DNA from: Chitinophagaceae bacterium UBA1953
GTDB lineage: Bacteria > Bacteroidota > Bacteroidia > Chitinophagales > Chitinophagaceae
DNA: 64,000 nucleotides
Assembly: GCA_002336115.1 (NCBI GenBank)
Contig: DDEN01000004.1
Span: forward strand, 200,472 to 264,471
Reading direction: 5' to 3'
How positions within the stretch are numbered: the first letter of the stretch is position 1; each line of letters begins with the position of its first letter. A program made the translations under genes and the position numbers. Of the stretch, positions 61,033 to 64,000 are shown in pieces. Below the pieces are notes generated by a model. The model was not told the DNA's origin. It ran no database searches and saw nothing but the letters and a program-made list of their open reading frames with translations.

Positions 61033-61854
61033 GTGAAAAAAATTATTTTCAGTTTTTTCTTCCTTGTATCAGTGCTTGCAGTATCAGCTCAAAAAGCGGC
61101 TACACGTAAGGATGTACGTAATGAAAAGAAAGATGCAAGGAAAGAAAAAATCAATACCATTATAAAGCAGCAGGAAGAAGGGGCTTTGGTTTATAATAAA
61201 CAGAATGTTTTTGGTTTCAGACTGAATACTGACGGGTGGGGGATCCTTTATGAAAAAGGCTATCTCAAAAGTGCGAAAGTAACAAACCTGTTTGCACTTG
61301 AATTTGACGAAAAGAAACATCCGAAGGAAATGAAATTACAAAGTGCAGGAAACGGATGGTTTTCAGTTGGAACACCTTATGTGTACGGCAAAAAAAATAT
61401 TTTCTACCAGCTTAAACCAACCTTTGGTCAACAACGTATGATTGGTGCCAAGGCAAATAAAAACGGGATTGCTGTACTTGCAGTTTATGAAGGAGGCGTA
61501 TCGATAGGACTTGAACGTCCTTACTATATTCGTATTGCTGATCCTAATTCGTCCAGTGGTACAAGAGACCTGAAATATTCTCAGGCTGATAGTGCAAATT
61601 TTCTTAATCCAGGTAATATTCTTTCCGGAACCGGTTTAAAACATGGCTGGAGCGATATGAAAATTGTTCCGGGAGTACATGCCAAAGCTGCTTTGCGATT
61701 TGATTATGGACGATTCAATGATTTGGTTGCAGCTATTGAGGTAGGCGTTAATGTTGAAGCTTATGCCAAGAAGGTAGAAATAATGCTGCTTAATCCGTCT
61801 CAGCAGGTATTTTATAATGCTTATGTTGCCATTCTGTTGGGTAAGCGTAAATAA
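61033..61854 (+). CDS. Hypothetical exported protein
   Basis: 273 aa from GTG 61033, which gives a clean signal peptide (KKIIFSFFFLVSVLAVSAQ). The frame from ATG 60976 adds 19 residues before it. After cleavage there is a short Lys/Arg/Glu-rich helix (KDVRNEKKDARKEKINTIIKQQEEG). The rest is a beta-rich domain with repeated Gly/aromatic strands (VFGFRLNTDGWGILYEKGYL, YQLKPTFGQQRMIGAKANKNG), consistent with a small outer-membrane barrel. No known domain was recognised with confidence. It lies between OsmC (divergent) and lipA. Confidence 0.7.
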   Translation: MKKIIFSFFFLVSVLAVSAQKAATRKDVRNEKKDARKEKINTIIKQQEEGALVYNKQNVFGFRLNTDGWGILYEKGYLKSAKVTNLFALEFDEKKHPKEMKLQSAGNGWFSVGTPYVYGKKNIFYQLKPTFGQQRMIGAKANKNGIAVLAVYEGGVSIGLERPYYIRIADPNSSSGTRDLKYSQADSANFLNPGNILSGTGLKHGWSDMKIVPGVHAKAALRFDYGRFNDLVAAIEVGVNVEAYAKKVEIMLLNPSQQVFYNAYVAILLGKRK

Positions 61855-61903
61855 CATCTACTTATGTCGTTTCTTAGTTAACGGTTGTTTCAATCGTATC
61901 AGT

Positions 61904-61912
61904 TAACTTTGC
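61904..61912 (+). promoter_or_regulatory. -7 element of lipA
   Basis: TAACTTTGC matches TAnnTTTGC. A TTG at 61885-61887 is 16 bp upstream, slightly short of the ideal spacing. It gives a leader of about 15 nt before ATG 61932. Confidence 0.55.
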
Positions 61913-61931
61913 CCTTTAATTATAGAAAATT

Positions 61932-62858
61932 ATGCAGGAAATTGTTGGGAATGATTCTGCTGCACAGCAGAAACCAAAAAAGCCGGATTGGCTTCGGGTG
62001 CGTTTACCCATTGGAGAATCTTATCGTCATGTTCGTCATCTTGTTGACAAAAATAATCTTCATACAATCTGTGAAAGTGGCAATTGTCCCAATATGGGCG
62101 AATGCTGGGGTGAGGGTACTGCAACGTTTATGATTTTGGGAAATATCTGCACACGCAGTTGTGGCTTTTGTGCGGTTGCAACTGGAAAACCTGAAGAAGT
62201 TGATTGGAACGAGCCGCAGCGAGTTGCTGAAGCAATTCATTTGATGAAGGTGAAGCATGCAGTTATTACATCGGTTGACAGAGATGAATTGACCGATGGT
62301 GGTAGCACTATCTGGTATAATACAATTCGTGCAGTTAAAGCACTGAATCCTGAAACTACTCTTGAAACCCTGATCCCTGATTTTAAGGGCGAAATGGAAA
62401 ATGTGCATCGGCTCGTGGAAGCACACCCGGAAGTAGTTTCGCACAATATTGAAACTGTTGAACGCTTAACAAAGCAGGTGCGTATTCAGGCAAAATACTG
62501 GAGAAGTATGGAAGTACTGCGTTATCTGAAAGATAACGGAATGCGTGTAAAAAGTGGTATCATGCTTGGGCTTGGCGAAACTAAAGAAGAGGTGATTCAG
62601 TCGCTTCATGATTTAAAGAACAATGGTGTTGATGTGGTGACGATTGGGCAGTACCTGCAGCCAACACCCAAACATCTTGCAGTGCAACGTTTTGCTCATC
62701 CTGATGAGTTTGCTGAATACAGGGAAATCGGGTACAGTATCGGACTTGATTATGTTGAAAGCGGGCCATTGGTACGTTCGAGTTACCGCAGCGAAAAACA
62801 TGTTATTCCCGGCTTGGGCAGAGCCGCCTGGGAAATGGAAAAAAAGGAAAAGATTTAG
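61932..62858 (+). CDS. lipA: Lipoyl synthase
   Basis: Radical SAM enzyme that inserts two sulfurs into protein-bound octanoyl groups, 308 aa. Both iron-sulfur cluster motifs are visible: CESGNCPNMGECW (auxiliary cluster, CxxxxCxxxxxC) and CTRSCGFC (radical SAM CxxxCxxC), with GTATFMILG between them. The conserved C-terminal serine ligand is in VRSSYRSEKH. The gene follows a short leader after TAACTTTGC. The phosphodiester glycosidase gene is 6 nt downstream and likely cotranscribed. Confidence 0.97.
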   Translation: MQEIVGNDSAAQQKPKKPDWLRVRLPIGESYRHVRHLVDKNNLHTICESGNCPNMGECWGEGTATFMILGNICTRSCGFCAVATGKPEEVDWNEPQRVAEAIHLMKVKHAVITSVDRDELTDGGSTIWYNTIRAVKALNPETTLETLIPDFKGEMENVHRLVEAHPEVVSHNIETVERLTKQVRIQAKYWRSMEVLRYLKDNGMRVKSGIMLGLGETKEEVIQSLHDLKNNGVDVVTIGQYLQPTPKHLAVQRFAHPDEFAEYREIGYSIGLDYVESGPLVRSSYRSEKHVIPGLGRAAWEMEKKEKI

Positions 62859-62864
62859 TGATAT

Positions 62865-63818
62865 ATGTTTAAAAAAATATTTACAGGAGCAGTGTTGTTT
62901 TTAACTACTGCTCCTTTTTGTTACGGCCAGTTAAACTGGAAGAATACAGATTCATTGTATGGATTACTGCCACAGTCTGTTCATGTGTACAACACTACTG
63001 ATCCTATTGACGGCAAACCAAATATTGCTTATTATGTTATTGCCGATTTAAAAAACAAGGATCTGCATTTTACTACGGATACAACTTTCCAACGAAGGCT
63101 AACTCCTACAGGTTTTTATGAAAAAAATCAGCAGCCACTTGTTGTTGTGAACGGCACTTTTTTTGATTTTGGAAGCAACCGTAACCTCAATGCTATTATA
63201 AAAGAAGGGAAGCTCGTTTCGTACAATCTGCACACTATTCCCTTAAAGGGTAAAGATACATTTACCTATGTGCATCCATTTCGGGCTGCGATTGGGATTG
63301 ATAAAAAACGAAATGCAGATGTTGCATGGCTTTATACCGATTCATCGGCGAAGTATGCAAAGGCATTTCAAATTGTACCTGCGCCATTTACAGATTCTTT
63401 TAGTGTAATACGAAATAAAAAAACTTACAGGAAGCTAAGTAAATGGAAAATGGAGACTGCAATTGCAGGTGGACCTGTATTGGTGCAGAATGGTCAGATA
63501 AGTATTTCTAACAATGAAGAACGGATGTTTGGAGGAAAAGCCATTGACGACAAACACCCACGTACAGCAATGGGATATACTGCTGATGGAAAACTTATTA
63601 TTCTTGCTGTACAAGGAAGGTTTGACGGTATTGCTGAAGGTGCTTCACTGAAACAGTTAGCAAAAATTTTACTCGATCTTGGTTGTGTTGAAGCATTGAA
63701 CTTAGATGGGGGAGGAAGCAGTTGCCTGCTGGTGAATGGAAAAGAAACCATTAAGCCGAGTGATAAAACAGGGGAACGGCCGGTTCCGGGAGTTTTTATC
63801 ATTCAATTGAAAAAATAA
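62865..63818 (+). CDS. Phosphodiester glycosidase (NAGPA-type, DUF2233) family protein
   Basis: 317 aa with a signal peptide (KKIFTGAVLFLTTAPFCYG). The family core appears as VVVNGTFFDFGSN, AIAGGPVLVQNG, HPRTAMGYTADGKLIILAVQGR and NLDGGGSSCLLVNG. Members cleave N-acetylglucosamine-1-phosphodiester or related linkages; the bacterial substrates are mostly unknown, with envelope polymers likely. It starts 6 nt after lipA and ends 19 nt before a tRNA gene. Confidence 0.9.
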   Translation: MFKKIFTGAVLFLTTAPFCYGQLNWKNTDSLYGLLPQSVHVYNTTDPIDGKPNIAYYVIADLKNKDLHFTTDTTFQRRLTPTGFYEKNQQPLVVVNGTFFDFGSNRNLNAIIKEGKLVSYNLHTIPLKGKDTFTYVHPFRAAIGIDKKRNADVAWLYTDSSAKYAKAFQIVPAPFTDSFSVIRNKKTYRKLSKWKMETAIAGGPVLVQNGQISISNNEERMFGGKAIDDKHPRTAMGYTADGKLIILAVQGRFDGIAEGASLKQLAKILLDLGCVEALNLDGGGSSCLLVNGKETIKPSDKTGERPVPGVFIIQLKK

Positions 63819-63837
63819 ATAATTTCGCTGCTCATTT

Positions 63838-63911
63838 CGGGATGTAGCGCAGCCCGGTAGCGTGCTTCGTTCGGGACGAAGAGGTCGCTGGTTCGAATCC
63901 AGTCATCCCGA
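63838..63911 (+). tRNA. tRNA-Pro (anticodon CGG)
   Basis: CGGGATG (63838-63844) pairs with CATCCCG (63904-63910) as the acceptor stem. The anticodon arm is CTTCG-TTCGGGA-CGAAG, so the anticodon is CGG and it reads CCG proline codons. The T arm has GGTTCGAATCC. The discriminator is A (63911) and no CCA is encoded. D-arm sequence TAGCGCAGCCCGGTAGCG is typical of tRNA-Pro. Confidence 0.95.
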
Positions 63912-63913
63912 CA

Positions 63914-63945
63914 AAAAAAGAGGCGGTTTTATCCGCCTCTTTTTT
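63914..63945 (+). terminator. Intrinsic terminator of the tRNA gene
   Basis: GAGGCGG (63920-63926), loop TTTTAT, CCGCCTC (63933-63939), flanked by A6 and T6 that extend the stem. It starts directly after the tRNA 3' end. Confidence 0.9.
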
Positions 63946-64000
63946 ACCCGCTTACGAGTTGCATTATTTGTTTACAATTTATATTGCAAAGAGATATTGG

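Noticed and set aside
1..64000. CRISPR array, prophage, insertion sequence or restriction/defence system
   Set aside because: No regularly spaced direct repeats, transposase, integrase, phage structural or nuclease-defence genes were found on either strand.

Overview
The window looks like a chromosomal segment from a Bacteroidota bacterium, most likely of the family Chitinophagaceae. The evidence is low GC content, many promoters of the Bacteroidota type (TTTG, about 19-21 bp, TAnnTTTG), lipoproteins with SCKK-type lipoboxes, GLPGLI and TonB-receptor pairs, a fused SecDF, futalosine-pathway MqnA and LytS/LytTR-type signalling. I see no complete insertion sequence, prophage, CRISPR array or rRNA. 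One tRNA-Pro(CGG) lies at the right edge.

Layout. 1-10 kb: 5' part of dnaE (minus strand, runs off the left edge), an NlpC/P60 lipoprotein, hisF-hisIE, two tandem TlpA-like thioredoxins, a DUF6580 membrane protein, yraN and purB. 10-16 kb: mqnA, a large periplasmic-sensing LytS-type kinase with its LytTR regulator, and a PKD/DNRLRE surface lipoprotein. 16.4-20 kb: an A+T-rich surface-glycan block (FkbM methyltransferase and three GT2 glycosyltransferases). 20-24 kb: a GLPGLI protein and a TonB-type outer-membrane protein on the minus strand, with a perfect palindrome over their probable promoter. 24-30 kb: glgB, a TPR protein and a sigma factor/beta-barrel/lipoprotein set. 30-32.4 kb: a class I glutamine amidotransferase followed by an ATP-grasp-like protein. 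32.7-35.3 kb: sigma and putative anti-sigma genes, an SH3-NlpC hydrolase and a universal stress protein. 35.4-42 kb: the minus-strand his operon hisG-hisD-hisC-[sorbosone dehydrogenase-like]-[cytochrome c]-hisB. 42-56 kb: GNAT, DUF2207, LemA, secDF, a class A beta-lactamase-like hydrolase, DUF4397, an aspartate aminotransferase, topA and an alpha/beta hydrolase. 56-64 kb: a housekeeping run (DUF2520, KdsC-like HAD, UbiA, Maf, DUF2851), OsmC, lipA, a phosphodiester glycosidase and the tRNA.

The most striking feature is the leader of the his operon (41804-41950, minus strand). A well-matched promoter (TTTG-N19-TACTTTTGC) ends three bases before a 16-codon ORF, MISNTHTHHHHTCPNR, which carries five CAT histidine codons. 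It is followed by mutually exclusive pairings 1:2, 2:3 and 3:4, the last being a terminator with a U-run ahead of hisG. This is a complete ribosome-stalling attenuator, apparently with a leaderless leader peptide. Histidine synthesis is split in the window: hisF and hisIE lie about 30 kb away in the other orientation behind their own promoter-like sites, and hisH and hisA are absent.

Several coding starts were moved downstream from the longest open frame because a promoter element, a signal peptide or family length argued for it; each entry gives the reason. Coordinates of promoter elements are read by eye and transcription starts are inferred.
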